64,000 nt of DNA from an uncultured Collinsella sp. (GTDB lineage Bacteria > Actinomycetota > Coriobacteriia > Coriobacteriales > Coriobacteriaceae). Each line of letters opens with the position of its first letter. The stretch's first letter is position 1. The translations under genes were made by a program, and so were the position numbers. The stretch spans positions 1 through 64,000 of the forward strand of contig UQKM01000010.1 of NCBI GenBank assembly GCA_900541685.1, in the 5' to 3' direction. A model generated the notes under the pieces. That model was given only the letters and a program-made list of their open reading frames with translations, ran no database searches and was not told where the DNA came from. This document shows, in pieces, positions 42,778 to 50,955 of this stretch.

Positions 42778-44349
42778 CTAGCCGAGCTTCCTCAGATAAT
42801 GGAAGTCGCTCGTGTCATCGCCGGTGAACGCCCCGTGCAGCTCGTCGATAATGTCGGCGGTAGAAGTCATCTGCTGGTACATGTCGGCGCTTGTGACCCA
42901 GACGTTGCCGTTCTTCACGGCTTTGAACTGCGACAATAGCGCGTTTTTGCCTACGAAGTCGTTCAAGGTGGCAACCGATTCGTCGATGGTGCCGTTGTAG
43001 ACGATGATGTTGGCATCCTTCGCTGTCGCGTAGAAGCGCTCCATTTCGAGCGTTACTGACGAACCTGACGTCGACGCCGTCTGCGCGCCATCGAGCGCGT
43101 AGCTGCCGCCTGCAAGCTCGATCATCTGCGCCACGTAGTCGCCCGCCCGCCGCGTGACGGCGGCCCCGTTCGAGTTAATGTAGAAATACGCCACGGTTTT
43201 ACCTGACGACGCGAGCCCCGACGTTTGCTCGACGCGGGCCTTCTGCTCGTTGAACAGGTGCGCGGCCTCGTCTTCCTTGTCGAACAGGACGCCGAAAAGC
43301 TTAATCCACTCGACGCGCCCGAGTGCTTTGGGCTCGCTCGACGACTGTTCGGTGAGCACGACGAGCCCGAGCTTCTGCAGCTTTTCCTTCACATCGGGCG
43401 TGTGGTTGATCATGGTGTTCTCGATGGCGAACGTGCAGCCCGAGGCCGATATTCGCTCGTAGTCGGGCGCGCTGTACTTGCCGCCGTAGGCGATCGCCCC
43501 ACTTCCGAGCGCGCTTTTGAAGCCCGCGACCGAGCAATCGTCGGCTTTCGTGCCCGACATTAAGATATTGTCGTTCGCATCGAGCGCGTCGACCAGGCAC
43601 ATCGTCGCCGACGACACGAGGTACACCTTGTCGGCGGGGCGCCTTATGACCGCGATGTCGGAGCTTAACCCATCAGGTACCTTCGCATCTTGCGGCACCA
43701 CGAGGAAGCGCTCCCCGTTCGAAACGCAGATAAGCCGCAGGCCGCCTTCGAACTCGTCGACAGTGAAGTGCTCGGCGTATTCAAGCTGAAGCGCTCCCGT
43801 CGGCTCCCAGCCGCAGCCCAAATCGGCGTTGTGGAAGTCGGCCGCGGCGCTTGAAGCCGTTCCCGCAGGGGAGCCGCCGCTTGCATCGTCGCCCGATTTC
43901 TCCTTCATGGTGGATGAGTCGAAGTGGAGCGTGTAGTCGATGGTGTGCGGCGTCGACATGGCGACGGTCTCGGCCGACACGGCGATGTCCTCGTCGAGCG
44001 TGACGGGTATCTCGAACGTGGAGTTGCCGCCGTCGTTTACGGGCGCGTAGTCCACGCCGTCGACGGTCATCTTGTCGTAGTTCGAACTCGACCAGGTGAT
44101 GGTCGCGGTGTAGGTGTCGCCATCCTTCACAATTGTGGTGGGTGAGGCGATGCTTGCGCGCCCTGACCCGCCGGAAAGCGAGACGCTCACCGTGTATTCC
44201 TGAGAGCCCGCCGTGCCACCGGTCGCGTTCGGGCTCGCACTGCACCCCGCGAAGGGAAGCGCGAGCAGGGCGACGAGAACGCAGGCGATCGCGCGCGCCG
44301 CGATGCTGTGGAGCTTCCTGTTTTCCCCCTTGGGAAGAATCGACCGCAT
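42778..44349 (-). CDS. Substrate-binding lipoprotein with NEAT-like N-terminal domain
   Basis: A 523-residue exported lipoprotein: signal peptide with lipobox LPFAGC (Cys36). A domain at about residues 50-150 resembles NEAT/iron-transport-associated domains (GSGRASIASPTTIVKDGDTY, then WSSSNYDKMTVDG and STPHTIDYTLHF). From about 165 onward it is a FecB/BtuF-type binding protein (LEYAEHFTVDEF, LRLICVSNGERFLVVP). The NEAT-like part could hold a tetrapyrrole at the surface and pass it to the FecB part. Ligand identity is inferred from the cobalamin riboswitch and CbiK upstream. Confidence 0.82.
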   Translation of the reverse strand: MRSILPKGENRKLHSIAARAIACVLVALLALPFAGCSASPNATGGTAGSQEYTVSVSLSGGSGRASIASPTTIVKDGDTYTATITWSSSNYDKMTVDGVDYAPVNDGGNSTFEIPVTLDEDIAVSAETVAMSTPHTIDYTLHFDSSTMKEKSGDDASGGSPAGTASSAAADFHNADLGCGWEPTGALQLEYAEHFTVDEFEGGLRLICVSNGERFLVVPQDAKVPDGLSSDIAVIRRPADKVYLVSSATMCLVDALDANDNILMSGTKADDCSVAGFKSALGSGAIAYGGKYSAPDYERISASGCTFAIENTMINHTPDVKEKLQKLGLVVLTEQSSSEPKALGRVEWIKLFGVLFDKEDEAAHLFNEQKARVEQTSGLASSGKTVAYFYINSNGAAVTRRAGDYVAQMIELAGGSYALDGAQTASTSGSSVTLEMERFYATAKDANIIVYNGTIDESVATLNDFVGKNALLSQFKAVKNGNVWVTSADMYQQMTSTADIIDELHGAFTGDDTSDFHYLRKLG

Positions 44350-44353
44350 GGCG

Positions 44354-44887
44354 TTACTTCAGTGCGTCGGCGCGCAGATCGACGCCGGCGGATTCGAACA
44401 CAAGTGTGCGGTCGTACCACTGCTCTTTTCTAATACTCCACGCGGCACAGGCGGTGTCCTCGTCGAGCGCATCAACGGGCACGTCGTAGGTGTACTTGCC
44501 TTCCGCGTTTTCCACATAGGGGATGAAGTCGGCCTCGCTCGCGGCGGCAGCCTCGTCGCCCGTGCCCATGAAGAGCTTGCCGTAGCCCGTGCCGGAAAGT
44601 GTCATCACGCAGTGCATGGAGCCGTTTTCCACGATGAGCTGGGCGTCCACGATCCTGAACATGTTCGAGCTGGAATCTACGGTGATTGGATAGGTGCCGT
44701 CGGCCACCTTGTCGGCGGTGATGGGGGCAGCGCTTGCGCCCGCGGGCGCATCGGCCGCCCGTTCGGTCTTTTCCTGGGAATCGGCATCGCTTGCCTTTGC
44801 GCTGTCGATTGAATTTCCGGCGCAGCCGGCGAGCGAGAACGCGCAAAGCGCCGCCGACAGGGCGAAGACGAGGGTTTTCTTCAACAT
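44354..44887 (-). CDS. Small lipoprotein related to iron/tetrapyrrole transport proteins
   Basis: A 177-residue lipoprotein with signal peptide and lipobox SLAGC (Cys22), a Ser/Ala/Glu-rich linker and one compact beta-rich domain (DGTYPITVDSSSNMF, GYGKLFMGT, DRTLVFESAGVDL). Proteins of this kind occur next to FecBCD importers and are thought to bind or hand over the ligand, but no function is established. The start at 44887 has AAAGGAA upstream. It lies five bases before the binding-protein gene and 146 bases after cbiK. Confidence 0.75.
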   Translation of the reverse strand: MLKKTLVFALSAALCAFSLAGCAGNSIDSAKASDADSQEKTERAADAPAGASAAPITADKVADGTYPITVDSSSNMFRIVDAQLIVENGSMHCVMTLSGTGYGKLFMGTGDEAAAASEADFIPYVENAEGKYTYDVPVDALDEDTACAAWSIRKEQWYDRTLVFESAGVDLRADALK

Positions 44888-44950
44888 GGAGGGGGTTCCT
44901 TTCAATCGCTTCGACCGCCCGTGCCGTGCGGTGGGCGGTCGGGATGCGAA

Positions 44951-44998
44951 TGCAACGGGCATGCGTCGTCAGTCGGGGAAAGGCGCATGCCCGTTGCA
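44951..44998 (-). other. Perfect 15-bp stem-loop between cbiK and the lipoprotein gene
   Basis: TGCAACGGGCATGCG (44951-44965) and CGCATGCCCGTTGCA (44984-44998) are exact inverted repeats with an 18-base loop and no T run. A second hairpin (CGACCGCCC with GGGCGGTCG) lies at 44912-44941. They probably process or stabilise the operon mRNA and set cbiK apart from the genes after it. Confidence 0.6.
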
Positions 44999-45033
44999 CG
45001 GGGACGCGACCGGCGCCCCCGTGCGCGGCGAGT

Positions 45034-45960
45034 TTACAGCTTGGCGATGGCGTCGTCCACGTGCGAGACGTAGATGTCGTCGACCGCGACGTTCTGTCCC
45101 AGACCCTGGAGCAGGCACGTCACTTCGAAGCCGGCGGCCACGAACTTCGCAGCCCAGCTGTCGGGGTCGGTCTCGTCTGCCATGTCGTTGTTCGCGTGGT
45201 CGCCCGCGACCACCATGAACGGCGCGAGCACGGCCTTCTTGTAGCCTGCGGCGCTCGCGGCGGCGATAACATCCTCGCAGGTCGGTTCAGCCTCGACGGT
45301 GCCGACGAAGAACTGCGTCAAACCCTCGTTCTTGAACACTTCCTGCATCTTGGCATAGTCGGCGTTGGAATCGGCTTCGGTGCCGTGGCCCATGAGGCAC
45401 AGCGCCGTCTCGCCGTCGTCGAAGGACGCCATGTTCTCCTTAATGGCTGCGGCCACCTTTTTGTAGTCGTCGTCGGAGGTGAGCAGCGGGTCGCCGAGCG
45501 AGATCTTGTCGAACTTGTCGGCGTACTTGTCGAGCTCGTCTTTCACGTCGGCGTATTCCAGGCCAGCCATGAGATGCGTCGGCTGCACGACGATTTCCTT
45601 CACGCCGTCTTCCACGCAGCGGTCAAGCGCCTCGGTCATGTTGTCGATCGTGATGCCGTCGCGCTTCTTCAGCTTGTCGATGATGATCTGCGCGGTGAAG
45701 GCGCGGCGGATGTCGTAGTCCTGCCAGTACTTCTCGCGGATAGCGTCTTCGATGGCGCCGATGGTGATGTGGCGCGAGTCGTTGTAGCTCGTGCCGAAGC
45801 TCGTGACGAGGATGACCGGCTTCGCGGCCTTCTCCTTTTCACTAGATTTCTCGGAACTCGCGGAGGTGTTGGAGCAGCCCGCGAGCGCGACTCCGGCGAG
45901 CGCGACGGCTCCGGTTGCTGCGGCGCCCATGAAGCCGCGGCGTGACATCTGGTCGGACAT
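45034..45960 (-). CDS. cbiK: Exported sirohydrochlorin cobaltochelatase, CbiK-type lipoprotein
   Basis: A 308-residue CbiK-family chelatase, the enzyme that inserts cobalt into sirohydrochlorin. Unlike the cytosolic Salmonella enzyme it begins with a Tat-like signal (SRRGFMG) and a lipobox (ALAGC, Cys29), so it should sit outside the membrane. Candidate metal/substrate residues are H129 (QPTHLMAG), H192 (MGHGTE) and H255 (GDHANNDM). An upstream start at 46047 falls in the riboswitch terminator and is rejected; ATG 45960 has GGAAAGG. A periplasmic CbiK is known in Desulfovibrio. It leads a FecBCD-type uptake operon. Confidence 0.88.
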   Translation of the reverse strand: MSDQMSRRGFMGAAATGAVALAGVALAGCSNTSASSEKSSEKEKAAKPVILVTSFGTSYNDSRHITIGAIEDAIREKYWQDYDIRRAFTAQIIIDKLKKRDGITIDNMTEALDRCVEDGVKEIVVQPTHLMAGLEYADVKDELDKYADKFDKISLGDPLLTSDDDYKKVAAAIKENMASFDDGETALCLMGHGTEADSNADYAKMQEVFKNEGLTQFFVGTVEAEPTCEDVIAAASAAGYKKAVLAPFMVVAGDHANNDMADETDPDSWAAKFVAAGFEVTCLLQGLGQNVAVDDIYVSHVDDAIAKL

Positions 45961-46020
45961 GGTTTTTCCTTTCCTCGGTTTGCCGGTCCCCCGGCGACAG
46001 TTGCTTGTCGGCACAAGCGA

Positions 46021-46047
46021 AAGAAAAGCGCACCCCTCGGGGTTCAC
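46021..46047 (-). terminator. Terminator in the riboswitch expression platform
   Basis: On the minus strand GAACCCC pairs with GGGGTGC-side bases (ACCCCGAGGGGT) and is followed by GCGCTTTTCTTT. Its place between the riboswitch core and the cbiK start fits transcription attenuation when cobalamin is bound. Confidence 0.55.
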
Positions 46048-46059
46048 AAGGAGCTAACG

Positions 46060-46205
46060 CCACGGCGATGCCGTGAGGAAAAGGCGAAGCAGTCTGGCTT
46101 GGGGCGCGAGGCGGTTCGCCCGCGCGTCCTATACAGTAATGTCCCTTGCCCAGGATTCCCACCTGGTTCCCTCCGCAAGCCAGCGCGGGCTGTGCAGGCG
46201 CCGCG
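46060..46205 (-). promoter_or_regulatory. Cobalamin (B12) riboswitch
   Basis: Read on the minus strand, the conserved cobalamin-riboswitch blocks appear in order: GGGAACCAGGTGGGAATCC (about 46154-46172), GGGACATTACTGTA (about 46132-46145) and the B12 box-like AAGCCAGACTGCTTCGCC (46083-46100). A hairpin and a terminator follow before cbiK. Bound cobalamin should therefore shut off the cbiK-lipoprotein-FecBCD operon. Confidence 0.92.
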
Positions 46206-46258
46206 CCGGTCATTTCCTTTTATCCGATTGTCATATGCTCGTTGCCGAAACTTTTACT

Positions 46259-46287
46259 ATGATAGTGGGCACTTGTGAACGTGTCAA
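46259..46287 (-). promoter_or_regulatory. Promoter of the riboswitch-controlled uptake operon
   Basis: On the minus strand a perfect TTGACA (46282-46287) and TATCAT (46259-46264) are exactly 17 bases apart. Transcription would start near 46252, some 50 bases before the riboswitch core. Confidence 0.75.
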
Positions 46288-46418
46288 AGCCAGCGCGGGC
46301 GGCATTGCGCCTCCTGCCTGCGTATTTGCGCCGATTGCTGCCGCAGGCGCCGTGTTTTGCCCGCTGCGCGAATGGCGGCGTAAACGGTTGCGATGAGAAA
46401 CGGGAAGGGAAGGCTCGG

Positions 46419-47210
46419 ATGATTCATATCGTTGGCGCAGGTTCGGGCGCCGCCGACCTTATCACGCTGCGCGGGGCGCGTCTTCTACGCGCGGCCGACG
46501 TGGTCGTTTGGGCGGGGAGCCTTGTGAACCCCGAGCTGCTCGCCGAGTGCAAGGAATCCTGCGTCGTCTACGACAGCGCGCACATGACCTTGGAGGAAGT
46601 GCTCGACGTGATGTGCGCGGCAGATGCGCGGGGCGAGGAAGTGGTGCGCCTGCACACGGGCGACCCGTGCCTGTACGGCGCCATCCAGGAGCAGATGGAC
46701 GCGCTCGACGCGCGCGGCGTGGACTACGAGGTGGTGCCCGGCGTGTCGAGCTTTTGCGGTGCCGCGGCGGCGCTTCGCCAGGAATACACGCTGCCGGGAA
46801 TCAGCCAGTCGGTCGTGATCACGCGGCTTTCCGGGCGCACCCCCATGCCTGCGGGCGAGGGCATGCGCACCATGGCGGAAAGCGGCTCGACTATGGTCAT
46901 CTTCCTGAGCTCGGGTATGCTCGCCGAGCTTTCCGCCGAGCTTTTGGCCGCGGGCCGCAGCTCCGACGAGCCGGCGGCGCTCGTGTATAAGGCGACCTGG
47001 CCTGAGGAGCGCGTGGTGCGATGCACAGTGGGCACGCTCGCCGATGCGGGCGCGCGAGAGGGCATCGACCGCACGGCGCTCGTGGTGGTGGGCCGCGTGC
47101 TCGGAGCTCGCGGCGGGCTTGCGCACGACGGCGCGCAGGCGGAGTCGTACGAGCGCAGCAAGCTTTACGACCCTTCGTTTGCCACGGGGTATCGGAAGGC
47201 GAGCAGCTAG
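46419..47210 (+). CDS. cbiF: Cobalt-precorrin-4 C11-methyltransferase
   Basis: SAM-dependent methyltransferase of 263 residues (CobM/CbiF) that methylates C-11 of the corrin precursor. Motifs: IVGAGSGAADLITLRGARLL at the start, HTGDPCLYGAIQEQM and VPGVSSFCGAAAAL. The ATG at 46419 follows GGGAAGGG. It is the first of 17 tightly packed cobalamin genes on this strand. No riboswitch or clear promoter is visible in the 200 bases before it, in contrast to the divergent operon. Confidence 0.95.
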   Translation: MIHIVGAGSGAADLITLRGARLLRAADVVVWAGSLVNPELLAECKESCVVYDSAHMTLEEVLDVMCAADARGEEVVRLHTGDPCLYGAIQEQMDALDARGVDYEVVPGVSSFCGAAAALRQEYTLPGISQSVVITRLSGRTPMPAGEGMRTMAESGSTMVIFLSSGMLAELSAELLAAGRSSDEPAALVYKATWPEERVVRCTVGTLADAGAREGIDRTALVVVGRVLGARGGLAHDGAQAESYERSKLYDPSFATGYRKASS

Positions 47211-47211
47211 C

Positions 47212-48396
47212 GTGGCCTTCGAGCACTACATATATACCGGGACGACCCGCCTGCGCTGCGGCTACACCACGGGGAGTTGCGCCGCGCTCGCGGCGAAGGC
47301 GGCCTGCGAGATGCTCTTGTCACGAAAGCCCGTCGGCCGCGTGTCGATCGTCACCCCCGGCGGGCTGCCCGTCGAGGCGAACGTGGTCGACGTATGTATC
47401 GGCGAGGGGTGCGCCCAGTGCGCCGTGCGAAAGGACGCAGGCGACGATGCCGATGTGACCGACGGCGTGCTCGTGTACGCGCGCGTGGAACATGCGGGGT
47501 CGGGCACGGGTGCTGCGGGCAGCAAGGGCGTGCCCGCGCGCGAATCGGAAGTTTCCGTCGATGGCGGCGTGGGCGTGGGGCGCGTGACGTTGCCCGGGCT
47601 CGAGCAGCCGGTGGGGGCGGCCGCCATCAACGCGACGCCGCGCGCGATGATCACTTCGGCGGTGCGCGAGGTGTGCGCCGCGCACGGCTTTTCTGGAAAT
47701 ATCGCTGTGACGATTTCGGTACCCGAGGGTGTTGCCCTTGCCGAAAAGACCTTCAACCCGCACCTGGGGATAGAGGACGGCATTTCCATCCTGGGCACGA
47801 CGGGCATCGTCGAGCCGCGCAGCCTTGCTGCCTTGCGCGACAGCATCGAGCTCGAGATCCGGCAGCATGCGGCTATGGGGCGGCGCGGAGTCGTGCTCAC
47901 GCCCGGCAACTACGGCGCGCAGTTCATCTCGGGGCATTTCCACCTAAACGGTGCGCCGGTGGTCTTCATCTCCAACTTCGTGGGCGATGCGATTGATTGC
48001 TGCGTTCGCGAGGGATTTATCAATGTCCTTCTTGTGGGACACATCGGCAAGCTGGTGAAGGTCGCGGGCGGCATCATGGACACCCATTCGCGTACCGCCG
48101 ACTGCCGCGCGGAGATTCTGGCCGCTCACGCGGCCTTGGCCGGCGCGGGCACGAAGACCGTGCGCGATATCATGTCGTCGGTCACGACCACGGCGGCGCT
48201 CGAGGTAATCGAGGCCGCCGGTGTGGGGGACGCTGCGTGCGCCTCGCTCGCTGTGGCAATCGAGGACAGGTTGCGCCGCCGCGCGGCGGGCGGATGCGAC
48301 ATCGCCGCGGTCGTGTTCGACGCCGAGCGCCGCGAGCTTTTCCGCACGTCGGGCGCCGATGCAGTTATCGGGGAATTGGGGGCGACGTATGAGTAA
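47212..48396 (+). CDS. cbiD: Cobalt-precorrin-5B C1-methyltransferase
   Basis: CbiD of the oxygen-independent pathway, which methylates C-1 with SAM, 394 residues. Family motifs are RCGYTTGSCAALAAKAA near the N-terminus, TTGIVEPRS in the middle and GNYGAQFI plus HIGKLVKVAGG later. Presence of cbiD marks the anaerobic route. The GTG start is one base after the cbiF stop. The last residues overlap cbiL by eight bases. Confidence 0.95.
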   Translation: MAFEHYIYTGTTRLRCGYTTGSCAALAAKAACEMLLSRKPVGRVSIVTPGGLPVEANVVDVCIGEGCAQCAVRKDAGDDADVTDGVLVYARVEHAGSGTGAAGSKGVPARESEVSVDGGVGVGRVTLPGLEQPVGAAAINATPRAMITSAVREVCAAHGFSGNIAVTISVPEGVALAEKTFNPHLGIEDGISILGTTGIVEPRSLAALRDSIELEIRQHAAMGRRGVVLTPGNYGAQFISGHFHLNGAPVVFISNFVGDAIDCCVREGFINVLLVGHIGKLVKVAGGIMDTHSRTADCRAEILAAHAALAGAGTKTVRDIMSSVTTTAALEVIEAAGVGDAACASLAVAIEDRLRRRAAGGCDIAAVVFDAERRELFRTSGADAVIGELGATYE

Positions 48397-49078
48397 AGGC
48401 GTGCTGTACGGGGTGGGCACGGGGCCTGGCGACCCCGAGCTGCTCACGATCAAGGCCGTCCGCACAATCGAATCGTGTCCGGTCATCGCCGCACCGCAGA
48501 CGGCGGACGGAGCCATGGTCGCGCTCGACATCGTGCGCGGCGCCGTCGACCTTACAGGCAAGACGGTGATCCCCGTGCGATTCTCGATGACGCGCGACGT
48601 TGAGCGCCGCGCGGCCGAGCATGCCTCGCTTGTTCGCGAGCTTGTCGCGCACCTGGATGCGGTCCGCGACGTCGCGCTGCTGAACCTGGGGGACCCGAGC
48701 ATCTACGCCACCTTCCAGCGCATCGCGCCCGACGTGCGCGCCCGCGGGTTCGAGGCGCGCGCCATTCCCGGCGTGCCGAGCTTCTGCGCGGTCGCCGCGG
48801 CACTCGAGCGCGACCTCACGCCCGAGATGTCGTCGCCTCTGCACATCGTGCCCGGCGGCTACGACGACGTGCGCCGCGCAATCGGCTGGCCGGGGACGAA
48901 GGTGGTCATGAAGGCGCGCCGCTCGCTTGCGGACACGAAGTGCATCCTTCGCGAGGAGGGCGCCTTCGACGGTGCCGAGCTCGTAGAGGACTGTGGGCTT
49001 CCGGGCGAGCGCGTGTACCGCTCGGTCGACGATGTGCCCGATCGGGGCAGCTACTTCTCGACGATGGTGGTGCGCTAG
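48389..49078 (+). CDS. cbiL: Cobalt-factor II / precorrin-2 C20-methyltransferase
   Basis: A 229-residue CobI/CbiL methyltransferase adding the C-20 methyl group, which is the first methylation after cobalt insertion. It begins with GVGTGPGDPELLTIKAV and has NLGDPSIYATFQRI and IPGVPSFCAVAAAL, all typical of the tetrapyrrole methylase fold. It overlaps cbiD by eight bases and touches cbiG without a gap. Confidence 0.95.
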   Translation: MSKGVLYGVGTGPGDPELLTIKAVRTIESCPVIAAPQTADGAMVALDIVRGAVDLTGKTVIPVRFSMTRDVERRAAEHASLVRELVAHLDAVRDVALLNLGDPSIYATFQRIAPDVRARGFEARAIPGVPSFCAVAAALERDLTPEMSSPLHIVPGGYDDVRRAIGWPGTKVVMKARRSLADTKCILREEGAFDGAELVEDCGLPGERVYRSVDDVPDRGSYFSTMVVR

Positions 49079-50212
49079 ATGAGGGTTTCCTGCATAGCGT
49101 TCACTGAGAGGGGGTATGCGTTGGCGGAGCGCACCGCACACGCGCTTTCCGATTGCGCGCAGACAGGTGAAGATGACCCTGGCTGGGACGTTTCCGTTTC
49201 GCGCGGGTTCGGCGAGGGGAAGGCCGACCTGCGCGCATGGACGGCGCTCGCGTGGGAAGCGTCGGACGCGCTTCTGTTCGTGGGCGCGGCGGGCATCGCC
49301 GTGCGGGCGATCGCGCCGCATGTCGCCTCGAAGGCAAGCGATTCCGCGGTTGTGGCGATCGACGAGGCGGGGCGCTTTGCCGTCCCGCTTTTGTCGGGGC
49401 ATTTGGGCGGTGCGAACGAGCTTGCGCAAACTGTGGCACGCGCGGCAGGGGCCATCCCCGTCATCACCACGGCGACCGACGTCCGCGGCGTGTGGGCGGT
49501 GGATACGTGGGCGCGCTGTGCGGGGCTCGCCGTTTCGAATCCCGAGGCCATCAAGCGAGTGTCGGCGCGGCTGCTTTCGGGCGGGCGCGTGGCGCTCTAT
49601 TCCGACATGCCGATTTCGGGACAGCCGCCTGAGGGGGTTGACATTGCGTCCGACCGCGCTCGGGCCGATATTGTCGTGTCGCCGTTCGCTGGCGCGAATG
49701 CAGGTGCGTCCGTTCGCGCAGCGGAGACGACGGGCGATGTCGTGCCCGCCGGTGAGACGGGGAAGCCGGCGGGCGTGCGGGCGCAGGCGCCTGCGCCCGA
49801 GCCGCTTCGCCTTGTCGTGCCCTGCATCGTTGCGGGCATAGGGTGCCGTCGCGGTGCGTGCGCCGAAGCGATCGGGGAGGCGTTTCTTCTCGCGTGCGGG
49901 CAGGCGGGTATCTCGCCTTCGGCCGTGCGCGAGGCGGCGACGATCGACGTGAAGGCGCACGAGGAGGGTCTGCTCGCCTTCTGCCGCGCGCGCAAGATTC
50001 CGCTTGCGACGTATTCCGCAGAGGAGTTGTCGCAGGTCGAAGGTAGCGTTTCGCCATCTGATTTCGTGCGCGCGACGGTGGGGGTCGACAATGTGTGCGA
50101 GCGCGCGGCGCTCGCGGGCGGGGGCAAACTTATCTTCCCGAAGCTCGCTCACGGCGGCGTGACCGTCGCGTTTTCCAAGGTAACTATCGAACTTTCGTTT
50201 AAGGAGCGGTGA
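49079..50212 (+). CDS. cbiG: Cobalt-precorrin-5A hydrolase
   Basis: CbiG opens the lactone ring of cobalt-precorrin-5A and releases acetaldehyde, an anaerobic-pathway step. In 377 residues it has the N-terminal domain with LLSGHLGGANELA, a variable Ala/Gly/Pro-rich middle (about 225-255) and the CobE-like C-terminal domain (IVAGIGCRRGACAEAI, ATIDVKAHEEGLLAF). It starts right after the cbiL stop, and its own stop overlaps the cbiH start (TGATG). Confidence 0.95.
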   Translation: MRVSCIAFTERGYALAERTAHALSDCAQTGEDDPGWDVSVSRGFGEGKADLRAWTALAWEASDALLFVGAAGIAVRAIAPHVASKASDSAVVAIDEAGRFAVPLLSGHLGGANELAQTVARAAGAIPVITTATDVRGVWAVDTWARCAGLAVSNPEAIKRVSARLLSGGRVALYSDMPISGQPPEGVDIASDRARADIVVSPFAGANAGASVRAAETTGDVVPAGETGKPAGVRAQAPAPEPLRLVVPCIVAGIGCRRGACAEAIGEAFLLACGQAGISPSAVREAATIDVKAHEEGLLAFCRARKIPLATYSAEELSQVEGSVSPSDFVRATVGVDNVCERAALAGGGKLIFPKLAHGGVTVAFSKVTIELSFKER

Positions 50213-50955
50213 TGGGAAAGCTCTTCGTGGTGGGGATCGGCCCGGGCGGCCCCGACGGCATGACGATTGCGGCTCGGCGCGCGCTCGAGGCGGCCGACAT
50301 CGTTGTGGGGTATACGAAATACGTGGAGCTCGCGCTCGCCGCCGTGCCCGACGCGGCGCATCTCGCGACGCCGATGATGCACGAGGTCGAACGGTGCCGC
50401 CTGGCGCTTTCGCGCGCGCAGTGCGGAGAAGCCGTGGCGCTTGTGTGCAGCGGTGACGCGGGCGTGTACGGCATGGCGAGCCCCGTGCTGGAGCTTGCTG
50501 AGGACTACCCCGATGTAGACGTGGAAGTTATCGCCGGGGCCACCGCGGCTCAGAGCGGGTCGGCGGTGCTCGGCGCCCCGCTTGCCCACGACTTCGCGGT
50601 CGTGTCGCTCTCCGACCTGCTCACGCCGTGGGAGGTCATCGAGCGCAGGCTCGCCGCCGTGGCGAGCGCCGACTTCTGCATCTGTTTGTACAACCCGCGC
50701 AGCAGAAAGCGCGCCGATAGGCTCTCGCGCGCGGCGAAGATTATGCTCGAATGGAAGGCCCCCGACACGCTCTGCGGCTGGGTACGCAACATCGGGCGCG
50801 AGGGGCAGCAGTCGGGCATGTGCAGGCTCTCCGAGCTGGGGGAGTTCGACGCCGACATGTTCACCACCGTGTTCGTCGGCAACGCGGACACGAAGCGCGT
50901 AGGCGGCCGTATGGTCACGCCGCGCGGGTATCGGGAGATTCCATGCGAAAGGTAA
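50212..50955 (+). CDS. cbiH: Cobalt-precorrin-3 C17-methyltransferase
   Basis: CobJ/CbiH methyltransferase of about 247 residues that methylates C-17 and drives ring contraction. Motifs: GIGPGGPDGMTIAARRAL, CSGDAGVYGMASPVLEL, GATAAQSGSAVLGAPL and LYNPRSRKRADRL. ATG 50212 is preferred (AAGGAG five bases upstream), though GTG 50209 is possible. It overlaps cbiET by 13 bases. Confidence 0.95.
   Translation: MGKLFVVGIGPGGPDGMTIAARRALEAADIVVGYTKYVELALAAVPDAAHLATPMMHEVERCRLALSRAQCGEAVALVCSGDAGVYGMASPVLELAEDYPDVDVEVIAGATAAQSGSAVLGAPLAHDFAVVSLSDLLTPWEVIERRLAAVASADFCICLYNPRSRKRADRLSRAAKIMLEWKAPDTLCGWVRNIGREGQQSGMCRLSELGEFDADMFTTVFVGNADTKRVGGRMVTPRGYREIPCER

Noticed and set aside
45961..46047. Upstream start for cbiK at 46047
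   Set aside because: The extra 29 codons fall in the riboswitch terminator, and a signal peptide with a good ribosome site begins at 45960.
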